NCBI GenBank assembly: GCA_038222915.1
Contig: JBBRHH010000439.1
Span: forward strand, 1-5,393
Direction of reading: 5' to 3'
DNA: 5,393 nucleotides
Source of the DNA: JBBRHH01 sp038222915
GTDB lineage: Bacteria > Planctomycetota > Phycisphaerae > Tepidisphaerales > Tepidisphaeraceae
Part shown: one piece after another, positions 1-5,393 of the stretch
Numbering within the stretch: the first letter of the stretch is position 1
Layout of the letters: each line of letters begins with the position of its first letter
Made by a program: the position numbers and the translations under genes
The notes under the pieces: model-generated
The model's database searches: none
Told to the model about the DNA's origin: nothing
Seen by the model: only the letters and a program-made list of their open reading frames with translations

Positions 1-1740
1 CACCATCAGCGGCAACGGCGGCGCCTGCACCCGGTCGGCAAAGGTCAGCGTCCACTCGATGCCGCCGGCGCGGGGATCGCTTTCCAGCGAGGGCATCTGC
101 GGCCGGTTGAGGCGAATGCGGACCGCCAGCCCCTTCTCCAGCGGAAGCAGGCTGACGTCGCCGATAATGGCGCCGCCCTTGGCGCGGATCGCCTCGACAT
201 CGATCGACCCGGTCTTGTCGAACACCAGCCACACCGTGTCGGCGCGGCGGAACATCGCCGCCGGCGTCGGTGCGGCAAAGGTGAACGTCACGCGCAGGCC
301 ATCGCTGTCGCGCCGCGCCTCGACGCTGGCCGCCTTCTCCTTGGCGGCTGCTGGCGGCGCCGGCGCCATTTTCCTGGCAGCTTCGACCTTTGCAGGCTCG
401 GCCTTCGGAGTCTCGGATTTGGGAGTTTCGGACTTTGGAGTTTCAGATTTGGCAGGTTCGCTCTTGGCAGTTTCGCTCCTGGAAGGTTCGGCCAGGCGAG
501 CCGGCGCTTCCTTCGGCGTCATCGGCTTGGCGGTTTCCGCCGCGGGAGCTGGCATCGCCTCGGCCGGCTTGGCCGCGACAGCGGTTTCCACGGGCGGCGC
601 GATCTTCTCGGGCGCAGCCGCGATCTTTTCCGGGGCGGATGCGGCGTGGGCGGGCGCGGCGGTCTCCACCGGAGCCTTCTGCGGCTGGTCGGGTCTGATT
701 TCGATGTTGGCCTGCTCGGCAATCGCTTCCGACGTCACCGGTGGCAGCGGCGGCGGCTGTTGCTGCGGCATCGTCTCCTTTGCCGGCGCTTCGCGGGGCA
801 GCTGCGCCATCGGCTTGGCCGGCGCTGCGCCACGTTTCACGACCGGCGCATGCGCGGCAGCGGCCGGCGGCGCATGCGCATCCGCCACGGCCGGCTTTTC
901 CGCCTGCTGGAACGCGACGTCGACGATGTAGTTCTTCTCTTCACGGAACGAGTGGACGTCGACCTCGCCGATCAGCGTGATGTCGACCGCGGACGAATCG
1001 ACGTCGGTGCGCTGGGTGATCGAGGCGACATTCGGCGGCGCCGCCACCTTGGCGTCCGCCAGATCGAAGTTGAGCACGTTGTTGAACTGCAGCGTCAGCT
1101 TCTGGTCGTTGAGCACCGACGACACGTTGACGCCATCGGGCATTTCAAAAACGAAGCGGACGAAGGTCGGCTGCACCGAGGCGCGGACGCGAACCGGCGG
1201 CTTCTTCTTGGCGGCGTTGACCGCAAGCTGCGCCCGCAGCGCGCGCTCGGCAAGCCGCGCCCGCTCGGACAGTTCGCGAATGACTTCGGCGGGCAGCGAC
1301 GGCGGCGGACCGGTCCAGCTGTCGGGCAGGAAGTCGATGAATATCCGCTCGCCCGCGGTCATGGTGTTGACGGTCGCCCGGCGCGCCAGCGACAGCCGGA
1401 TCGCCGAGCCGTCGGGATCGCGCCGCGCCGAGCCGACGTAATCCGGCACGGCGTCGGCGAGCTTGTCGACGGGAATGTCCACCGGGCGCTTGAAGCGGAT
1501 CACGATGATCGAGCCGGCGGTGGCGACGTCGGACTCGACGTCCTCGGCAAGCTTCAGCACCAGCCTGGCATAGCCGCCGGCCGCCGAAAACATCGCCTCG
1601 CCCTTGACCGGGTCGTCGGCAAGACAGCTTTGCGGGAATGCCAGCCCGGCGGCGAGCGACGCCAGAACAAGGCAGCGCCGGGCCATCCGCGCCCATGCGC
1701 GGCCCTGCGACCCTTTACCAGCGGCAGCCTGTTGCCCCAT
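1..1740 (-). CDS. Large exported AMIN-like/low-complexity envelope protein, N-terminal 580 codons (partial)
   Basis: The minus-strand frame is open from the ATG at 1740-1738 to the left edge without a stop, so the 3' end is missing. Residues 1-41 look like an export signal: basic Arg21-Arg22, hydrophobic 23-35, likely cleavage after Ala41 (SCLA/DD). Met19 is a possible alternative start; the spacing before Met1 is poor, with only AAAGAG about 12 bases upstream. Residues about 50-125, 181-280 and 474-580 are rich in alternating beta-type segments ending in phrases such as IFIDFLPD, YIVDVAF and VWLVFDK, reminiscent of AMIN-type envelope-binding modules. Residues 281-473 are a disordered Ala/Pro/Glu/Lys linker containing pentapeptide repeats. 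From memory, Bradyrhizobiaceae have large proteins of this layout, annotated as tetratricopeptide-repeat proteins, next to a MotE-like flagellar gene; no TPR lies within the visible part. A role in the envelope or motility is inferred. The MotE-like gene at the right edge is on the same strand and was probably its direct upstream neighbour. Confidence 0.85.
   Translation of the reverse strand, partial: MGQQAAAGKGSQGRAWARMARRCLVLASLAAGLAFPQSCLADDPVKGEAMFSAAGGYARLVLKLAEDVESDVATAGSIIVIRFKRPVDIPVDKLADAVPDYVGSARRDPDGSAIRLSLARRATVNTMTAGERIFIDFLPDSWTGPPPSLPAEVIRELSERARLAERALRAQLAVNAAKKKPPVRVRASVQPTFVRFVFEMPDGVNVSSVLNDQKLTLQFNNVLNFDLADAKVAAPPNVASITQRTDVDSSAVDITLIGEVDVHSFREEKNYIVDVAFQQAEKPAVADAHAPPAAAAHAPVVKRGAAPAKPMAQLPREAPAKETMPQQQPPPLPPVTSEAIAEQANIEIRPDQPQKAPVETAAPAHAASAPEKIAAAPEKIAPPVETAVAAKPAEAMPAPAAETAKPMTPKEAPARLAEPSRSETAKSEPAKSETPKSETPKSETPKAEPAKVEAARKMAPAPPAAAKEKAASVEARRDSDGLRVTFTFAAPTPAAMFRRADTVWLVFDKTGSIDVEAIRAKGGAIIGDVSLLPLEKGLAVRIRLNRPQMPSLESDPRAGGIEWTLTFADRVQAPPLPLMV
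388..477 (-). repeat. Six tandem 15-bp units encoding a pentapeptide repeat
   Basis: Six consecutive 15-base units within the exported-protein gene encode, in protein order, SETAK, SEPAK, SETPK, SETPK, SETPK and AEPAK (residues 422-451). The unit length is a multiple of three, so copy number can change without breaking the frame. The units differ at several third positions, so the array is not freshly amplified. The charged, proline-containing sequence suggests an extended spacer between the two beta-rich parts of the protein, perhaps spanning periplasm or peptidoglycan; that role is inference. Confidence 0.9.
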
Positions 1741-1872
1741 TGAAAAGTAACTCTTTTGAAAAGCGACTCCTGGCCTCAACGATCCCGGCACGATCCGATC
1801 GCAGGCGAAGCACCTTGCTCACGCGCTGGAATCTTGGATTGGCAGGATTAAGGTTTTGTTAAATATGCGGAG

Positions 1873-1909
1873 AATCGACAAGAAAATCCGTCGATTTCTG
1901 GGGATTTTC
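1873..1909. repeat. Two interlocking inverted repeats (possible pseudoknot or operator)
   Basis: AATCGAC (1873-1879) is perfectly complementary to GTCGATT (1890-1896). GAAAATCC (1882-1889) is perfectly complementary to GGATTTTC (1902-1909). The left arm of the second pair sits in the loop of the first, and its right arm lies outside, so the pairs interlock instead of nesting. If transcribed, this is the order of an H-type pseudoknot with stems of 7 and 8 bp, a 2-base first loop, no base between stems and a 5-base last loop. As DNA it could equally be overlapping protein-binding palindromes. It lies 133-169 bases upstream of the minus-strand exported-protein gene. There is no T-run making it a clear terminator. 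Function is unknown. Confidence 0.5.
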
Positions 1910-2176
1910 GACCGCCATTGAGACGAGCAATATCAATAAGTTGTATCCAATTTTAAGACCGCCTGGACCAAGCGACGACGGACGTCGGGCCACACCATCG
2001 GCTGCTTAAATCAGGGCTGCGGCACAATGTGTCAGCAGCGTCGTTTTCCGGCGCTGGGTTCACACACAGTCGACCCACCGCCGGAACCTGCGCTGCATTC
2101 TGCTTTCCGACCGCTGCTTGCCTACGGCGGCCAACTTCCGTTGTCCGCGCGCCCTGGTGTGGCTTGGCTTTCGGAT

Positions 2177-2224
2177 GATGTCGCCGATCTTCTCGTTTGC
2201 ATCATTGTAAACGTTCACGCCGAA
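2177..2224 (-). pseudogene. PRC-barrel domain protein, 16-codon remnant
   Basis: On the minus strand these bases read FGVNVYNDANEKIGDI, which closely resembles the opening strands of the PRC-barrel domain of small exported rhizobial proteins (typical pattern: G-x-x-V-Y-N-x-x-N-E-K-I-G-D-I). Such domains normally run about 60-80 residues. Here the similarity stops after GDI: the following codons, ending in a stop near 2060, are basic and do not resemble the rest of the domain, and there is no recognisable signal peptide before it. It is best read as a short relic of a gene lost by deletion or rearrangement. The match is from memory and short, so chance resemblance is possible. Confidence 0.45.
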
Positions 2225-2229
2225 CGTTT
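2209..2229. repeat. 8-bp perfect inverted repeat with 5-bp spacer
   Basis: AAACGTTC (2209-2216) and GAACGTTT (2222-2229) are perfect reverse complements separated by ACGCC. The 21-bp palindrome overlaps the upstream end of the PRC-barrel remnant, so it may simply be inherited coding sequence. Its size and symmetry would also fit a dimeric regulator site about 105 bases upstream of the plus-strand gene at 2334. No T-tract follows on either strand, so it is not a terminator. Confidence 0.45.
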
Positions 2230-2323
2230 GGATCGCGAAGTGAACCCGGAAGAATCTCGAGATATTTGATCTGGCACAATGTGAAGCGGTGATCGTCAAC
2301 TTACCGTTCCCGATCGGCAACGC

Positions 2324-2328
2324 GGAGG
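2324..2328 (+). promoter_or_regulatory. Ribosome binding site GGAGG
   Basis: GGAGG lies five bases before the ATG at 2334-2336. It decides the start of the small exported protein: an in-frame GTG start at 2289 would add 15 residues but has no comparable site and would bury the signal peptide. Confidence 0.8.
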
Positions 2329-2333
2329 CGTCC

Positions 2334-2765
2334 ATGATCAAGCACATCTTGGCTTTTGGCATTTTGGCGGGATGTATTTTCATTCTGGATAGCAAGCCGA
2401 TGCTGGCTGAATCTTCGCCGGCGGCCCTTCATGCACTGGTACTAAGGGACACCCGGTCCTTGATCGTCACCGCCGTTGGAGCTGAAGCGAATACGGTTGA
2501 GGTTACGACGCGCGGGAATGTCCTCATCGTCTTGCGTGCCAACAGCAACATGAACGCATCCACGCATGAAGGCAGAAACAATGAGGCAAAAGCCATTGCC
2601 CCAATCGTAGCCAAAGCAATTGGCGGCAAATCCGAGTTCAAGAATACAAGCACAATTCGAATTCAATTCACTTCGAGACCGAAGCTGACCGAAAAAGGAA
2701 AAACCATCGATAGCATCGAGTTCCGTAAGGGCCCCGATGGAATATTTGACTTTCACCAATCGTAA
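2334..2765 (+). CDS. Small exported protein of unknown function
   Basis: The gene encodes 143 residues. The start is fixed by GGAGG five bases upstream. Residues 1-25 look like a signal peptide: Lys3 and His4, hydrophobic 5-18, and a probable signal peptidase I site after Ala25 (KPMLA/ESS). LAGC at residues 11-14 matches a lipobox, but the hydrophobic core continues past the cysteine, so a lipoprotein is less likely. The mature part alternates predicted strands and a helix: TVEVTTRGNVLIVLRA (strands), NEAKAIAPIVAKAIGG (helix), STIRIQF (strand) and SIEFRKGPDGIFDFH (strands), resembling a small periplasmic alpha/beta domain, loosely BON-like. I do not recognise a named family. Its base composition is lower than its surroundings (27 of 60 G or C at 2341-2400, 30 of 60 at 2581-2640), suggesting acquisition. 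It converges with the MgtC-like gene across 82 bases that contain no clear terminator. Confidence 0.75.
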   Translation: MIKHILAFGILAGCIFILDSKPMLAESSPAALHALVLRDTRSLIVTAVGAEANTVEVTTRGNVLIVLRANSNMNASTHEGRNNEAKAIAPIVAKAIGGKSEFKNTSTIRIQFTSRPKLTEKGKTIDSIEFRKGPDGIFDFHQS

Positions 2766-2847
2766 GTTCGGCTCCCTGCTCCTGAGTCTGCGCTTGCGGT
2801 CCAAGTAGCTTAATTGCGCCGAAACGACCGGTCTGGTGGACAAATTT

Positions 2848-4101
2848 CTATTGGAAAAATTGCAGAATAAACGCCCCGGCCCAGGCCGCGACTGCCACGA
2901 GGACCAGGCCGGGCATCAGACGCAGTGCGAATGACCAGCCCCCGGAGCTCCAGGCAAAGATCATCTTGCTGACCGTATTGGTGGATAGCCCCGCAAGGAT
3001 CGGCCAGATGGCCTCCTTCGCGGTCATCTTCCCGGAGGCAACGAGCGAAGCGACCGCAATAGCGGCTGAATGCGTATCGACAAAACCGGCTGCGGCGGCC
3101 GCCACAACCACGCCAGTCTCACCAAACCATTCCCTTAAGGCAGCAGAGACGACAAGCACCACCGAAACAGTCAAAGCAAACAGCAAAGCAACCGAGAGGC
3201 TGAACGCCTGCCCTGCCGGAGGTTCCGCCGCAGTCTTCTCACGTAGCGCGAGAAGCGTAAAAGCAGCTCCGTAAGCCACAGCACCGAAGCCTGCGCACAA
3301 CAGCGGTATGGACAGCGCCTGCAACGCGGCCCTGCTGGTAGCCGCGAGAACGAGCGACATCTGTATGATAGTGGCGACGGTAGAAAGGGCCGCGCCTGCA
3401 ACGGCTGCCGCGCGGACTTCAGGAAATGTTCGCGCTCGCGCCCCCATCGCGCCGATCGTCGCCGTGCTGGAAATGAAGCCTGACAGCAAACCCGCGACCG
3501 GTAGCCCGAACCGGCTCCCAACTGCGCGAATCGTTACATATCCGGCGGTGCTGATTACCATAACGAGGATAACGACGATCCAGATCGAGCGGGGATTCAG
3601 GGCGCCATACGGACCCATTGCTTGATTGGGAACCAGCGGAAGCACGACCAGAGTTGCGCTGGCGAGGATCAAAGCGTCTCGCACTTCGCGTTCCGTCAGC
3701 ACCGAGCCGACAAAACGATGCAGTGGGACCCGAGCGGCAAGCAGCACGGCGAGCGCTACGCCGATCCCCGCCGCCAAACCGGGCTGTTTCATCGAAAGGC
3801 CACCCAACAAGGCTGTCAGGACCAACGCGATTTCGGTCGTGAGTCCGGGATCTGCCTCGCGAGATCTGAAATAGGAGATGGCCGCCAATATCGCCACCCC
3901 CGCGATCGTGATCGCAAATGTCAACTCTCCGCCCGCGGTGATGCTGGTGGCGCCCGCCAAAGAGGCCACCGAAAACGTTCGTATTCCAGCAGCCGAGCGC
4001 GTGATGCCTTCGCCCTTGCGGCGCTCCCGTTCGGCGCCAACCAAGATACCTATGCCGATCGCTACAGCGAGGTTCACGATCGTAGAATCAAGACCAACCA
4101 T
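2848..4101 (-). CDS. MgtC/SapB-DUF4010 family integral membrane protein
   Basis: The gene encodes 417 very hydrophobic residues with roughly a dozen membrane segments. The start is firm: an in-frame TAG stop (4102-4104) immediately precedes the ATG at 4101-4099, with a weak CGGGA about eight bases upstream. The N-terminal third is MgtC/SapB-like, with GILVGAERERR at 18-28 and AGIRTFS at 38-44, the positions of the family's G-x-E-R and G-x-R-T signatures, and Glu90 in a following membrane segment. The C-terminal half (about 175-415) fits DUF4010, with GLLSGFISSTATIGAMG at 204-220, GFVDTHSAAIAVASL at 339-353 and LSTNTVSKM at 372-380. Length and domain order are normal for this two-domain family. 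Short MgtC proteins regulate ATP synthase and support growth at low magnesium in Salmonella; the long DUF4010 form has no firmly known substrate, so magnesium transport should not be assumed. It is intact, has its own start and is transcribed away from the 505-bp region to its right. Confidence 0.92.
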   Translation of the reverse strand: MVGLDSTIVNLAVAIGIGILVGAERERRKGEGITRSAAGIRTFSVASLAGATSITAGGELTFAITIAGVAILAAISYFRSREADPGLTTEIALVLTALLGGLSMKQPGLAAGIGVALAVLLAARVPLHRFVGSVLTEREVRDALILASATLVVLPLVPNQAMGPYGALNPRSIWIVVILVMVISTAGYVTIRAVGSRFGLPVAGLLSGFISSTATIGAMGARARTFPEVRAAAVAGAALSTVATIIQMSLVLAATSRAALQALSIPLLCAGFGAVAYGAAFTLLALREKTAAEPPAGQAFSLSVALLFALTVSVVLVVSAALREWFGETGVVVAAAAAGFVDTHSAAIAVASLVASGKMTAKEAIWPILAGLSTNTVSKMIFAWSSGGWSFALRLMPGLVLVAVAAWAGAFILQFFQ

Positions 4102-4606
4102 CTACATCCCGTTCAAAATGCGCACTGAAAATGCATCGTTCGTCGTCAACTCGGGTGACAATCGCATCTTTAGTCAAACCAATCCTTCAATCCGATAGAT
4201 ACTGCACAGCATGGGCGGCGCCTTCGGTCCCAAAGTCATGAATGCGAGCATACCCACAAGATGACGGCTGATATAGAGTATCCATTGGTGGGATTTAGAG
4301 CGATATCTCAGCTCCCGAGTGGCGAGATGCGTCTTGACGGAGCGTCGCTTGCAAGCCCCGGCAAATGGGCACGAATTGGCGCTGAATTCGCGGCGCTGCC
4401 CGCTCGCGGGAATAGCCGCGTTATGCGAAGCACCGCCGCGGCAATTTCGACATCTATCCGTCGCAAATGGCGTATGTACCGCACCACGATTGACCTTGGT
4501 CCGCTGTTCAGTCGTTAGGCCAATCGTCGTCGCTGCTTCGAAGTCACGTTGATAAAGGCGTCGGCGGAATGTTCATGGCCCGTGCTGCAGATGCTTGAGA
4601 AAGCAG
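4102..4606. other. 505-bp stretch without a supportable gene
   Basis: The first part is the upstream region of the MgtC-like gene on the minus strand; I could not assign a convincing promoter. Plus-strand frames of 85 codons (4261-4518) and 77 codons (4319-4552) overlap each other, lack ribosome binding sites and match nothing I recognise. A 32-codon minus-strand frame at 4187-4285 also has no ribosome binding site. No insertion sequence ends, tRNA or strong hairpin were seen. The stretch may be further decayed sequence from the same history as the broken transporter next to it. Confidence 0.55.
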
Positions 4607-4618
4607 ATGCTTGAGAAA
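4587..4618 (+). repeat. Perfect 16-bp tandem duplication at the start of the broken transporter gene
   Basis: GCAGATGCTTGAGAAA is present twice without a gap (4587-4602 and 4603-4618). Each copy contains ATG CTT GAG AAA. Because 16 is not a multiple of three, the ATG in the first copy (4591) reads only seven codons to a stop, while the ATG in the second copy (4607) opens the transporter frame. The perfect identity points to a recent slippage or duplication event. It leaves a competing upstream start. Confidence 0.92.
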
Positions 4619-5198
4619 GAAGAAGAGACGCAAAACCGAACAGCGGCTTCGGACCGGTCATCCGTGCGGCATTTGCTGCTTGCAGTCATTGCCGCTGTCG
4701 GCATGTTGGTCGCATGGCAGCTTACCAGTGTCATCGTGCCGGCGTTCGGCGTTGTGCTCCTTGCGATTCTGCTGCGCGGGCTGGCACGGGTGGTGAGCCG
4801 CTGGACGCCTATCCCGGAAACCTGGGCCGTGGGACCTGTTGTGGTTGCGCTGCTCGCGTCATTGGGGGCTGTCGGACGCTGGCTCATCGGCCAGTCCGTG
4901 ACGATGGTATTTGGGGCCGATGCCGGCGCTGTACGCGTTGGCACTTTATGCGGCCGTCCACTTTGTGGAAGGAAATGTGGTGACGCCGCTGGTTCAGGCG
5001 GAGGCTGTTGAACTGCCGCCGGTACTTACCCTTCTTGCAACGCTCGTATTCGGTCTCCTGCTGGGACCCGTCGGCGTGCTGATTTCCGCGCCGCTCACGG
5101 TCGTGTTTCTGATCGTCGTCAACGCGCTTTACCTGGTGGACGTGCTCGGCGACCCGCGCGTTTGGCCGTCGATCGCTAAAAGACGGGAGCCGACGTGA
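4607..5198 (+). pseudogene. AI-2E family transporter, decayed by two deletions and a frameshift
   Basis: Intact AI-2E family (PerM-type) membrane proteins are usually about 340-380 residues; about 196 codons remain here. Bases 4607 to about 4868 encode the N-terminus with three hydrophobic segments (AVIAAVGMLVAW, VIVPAFGVVLLAILL, VGPVVVALLASLGA). The frame then passes directly to GRWLIGQSVTMV (about 4874-4909), which in intact relatives lies well beyond a long soluble helical region, so that region is missing in frame. At about 4909-4912 the reading frame changes: GPMPALYALALYAAVHFVEGN...TPLVQ and the final membrane segments through VLGDPRVWPSI continue one frame over to the TGA at 5196-5198, and the usual segment with the VPYVGP-type motif is absent. 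Without the shift the first frame ends at 5011. A working transporter is very unlikely. The family is named after quorum-signal export but includes Na+/H+ antiporters, so the original substrate is unknown. It converges with the MotE-like gene across 26 bases. Confidence 0.85.
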
Positions 5199-5224
5199 GG
5201 ACAAACGAACTCCAGCCCATTAGA

Positions 5225-5393
5225 TCAATTCGGCTTTTGCTGCAGCATCTTGCCTTCGATCTTGGGCAATTCGGCCGTGGAGGTGGATTTGTCGCTGCCG
5301 GCGCGGCGGGCCAGTTCCACCGTCAGCCGCTCGGCGGCTTCCGGCTGCATCAGGCCCATGATGTCGGACATTTTCCGCGGCGCGATCTGGGAG
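5225..5393 (-). CDS. MotE-like flagellar chaperone family protein, C-terminal 55 codons (partial)
   Basis: The minus-strand frame enters at the right edge and ends at the TGA read from 5227-5225. The visible part begins with a helical stretch, SQIAPRKMSDIMGLMQPEAA, followed by ERLTVELARRA. This is the pattern of the MgtE intracellular N-domain fold found at the C-terminus of alphaproteobacterial MotE family proteins, in which 'kMs-xIm-xlmxPexAaxLt-xLa' repeats are typical. A polar tail ending in LQQKPN follows. Sinorhizobium MotE is a periplasmic chaperone for the flagellar motor protein MotC; members in Bradyrhizobiaceae are usually encoded with fliL/fliM-type genes, which I recall but cannot see here. 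The start, signal anchor and coiled-coil middle lie outside the window. Its natural downstream partner is probably the exported-protein gene at 1-1740, now 3.5 kb away. Confidence 0.75.
   Translation of the reverse strand, partial: SQIAPRKMSDIMGLMQPEAAERLTVELARRAGSDKSTSTAELPKIEGKMLQQKPN

Larger units (their letters stand above)
2021..2283. repeat. 11-bp direct repeat pair GGCACAATGTG
   Basis: GGCACAATGTG occurs at 2021-2031 and again, same orientation, at 2273-2283. Nine of its bases, CACAATGTG, form a near-palindrome around a central A. The copies bracket 241 bp that include the PRC-barrel scrap, and the second copy ends 50 bases before the start codon of the small exported protein. They could be twin regulator sites or short homologies left by a rearrangement. 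An 11-mer repeated somewhere in a 5.4-kb window is expected by chance a few times; the closeness and partial palindromy make this pair worth noting. Confidence 0.5.
1741..2333. other. 593-bp stretch without an intact gene
   Basis: Bases 1741 to about 1862 are the upstream region of the minus-strand exported-protein gene. They presumably carry its leader, but I found no convincing -35/-10 pair. Bases 1873-1909 hold overlapping inverted repeats. Bases 2021-2283 are bracketed by two copies of an 11-bp direct repeat and include a 16-codon scrap of a PRC-barrel protein. Possible reading frames of 80 codons (plus) and 111 codons (minus) cross 2027-2395, but they lack ribosome binding sites, overlap one another and are not recognisable along their length, so I do not call them genes. 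The stretch looks like decayed coding DNA plus control region for the genes on both sides. Confidence 0.6.

Noticed and set aside
59..1743. Long plus-strand open frames (59-931, 646-1743, 977-1441) antisense to the exported-protein gene
   Set aside because: They are products of high G+C on the opposite strand of a real gene. Their translations are low-complexity Ala/Gly/Ser or Arg-rich, and the minus-strand frame has a signal peptide, ordered segments and no stop over 580 codons.
2027..2269. 80-codon plus-strand frame
   Set aside because: No ribosome binding site, no recognisable protein pattern, and it runs antisense to the PRC-barrel scrap.
2273..2287. Sigma-54-type promoter (TGGCAC...GC)
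   Set aside because: The GG and GC elements are one base too far apart and the -12 element does not match.
2060..2395. 111-codon minus-strand frame as an intact gene
   Set aside because: Its first third is antisense to the start of the orphan exported gene and its last third is basic and patternless; only the 16-codon PRC-like patch is recognisable.
2767..2823. TTCGGC/GCCGAA inverted repeat as a bidirectional terminator between convergent genes
   Set aside because: The arms are only 6 bp with a loop of about 45 bases and no T-tract follows.
4187..4285. 32-codon minus-strand mini-gene
   Set aside because: No ribosome binding site, too short to judge, and an overlapping frame looks equally plausible.
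4261..4552. Two overlapping plus-strand frames of 85 and 77 codons
   Set aside because: They overlap in different frames, lack ribosome binding sites and resemble no family I know.
5207..5243. AGCC...GGCTTTT stem as a terminator of the broken transporter
   Set aside because: The stem is only 4 bp with a long loop, so it is not distinguishable from chance.

Overview
The window most probably comes from an alphaproteobacterium of the Bradyrhizobium / Rhodopseudomonas group. The flanking genes are G+C-rich (44 of 60 bases are G or C at 1201-1260). They are the kind of genes I recall near the flagellar fliL/fliM cluster of Bradyrhizobiaceae, and the middle genes also resemble Bradyrhizobium families. 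This is recognition from memory; no search was run.

Layout. Bases 1-1740 (minus strand) hold the first 580 codons of a large exported protein. It has a signal peptide, beta-rich AMIN-like stretches and a long Ala/Pro/Lys/Glu linker, and it runs off the left edge. Bases 5225-5393 (minus strand) hold the last 55 codons of a MotE-like (MgtE N-domain-like) flagellar chaperone family protein, which runs off the right edge. These two same-strand genes look like the original neighbours, MotE-like gene upstream and exported protein downstream. About 3.4 kb of unrelated material now separates them.

That middle segment contains four things. (i) A 593-bp stretch (1741-2333) without an intact gene, holding overlapping inverted repeats, a pair of 11-bp direct repeats and a 16-codon scrap of a PRC-barrel protein. 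(ii) An A+T-richer gene (2334-2765, plus strand) for a small exported protein of unknown function. (iii) An intact 417-residue MgtC/SapB-DUF4010 membrane protein (2848-4101, minus strand), convergent with the previous gene. (iv) A 505-bp stretch with no supportable gene, followed by a decayed AI-2E-family transporter (4607-5198, plus strand) with two internal deletions and a frameshift, preceded by a 16-bp tandem duplication at its start.

The genes do not form one obvious pathway. The flanks belong to motility or envelope functions. The middle looks like a small accessory island where one or two membrane or envelope genes persist among debris. I saw no transposase, integrase, tRNA, CRISPR array or phage gene, and no convincing new multi-gene system. 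The most unusual items are the interruption of the flagellar-associated gene pair, the overlapping inverted repeats at 1873-1909, and the multiply damaged transporter.
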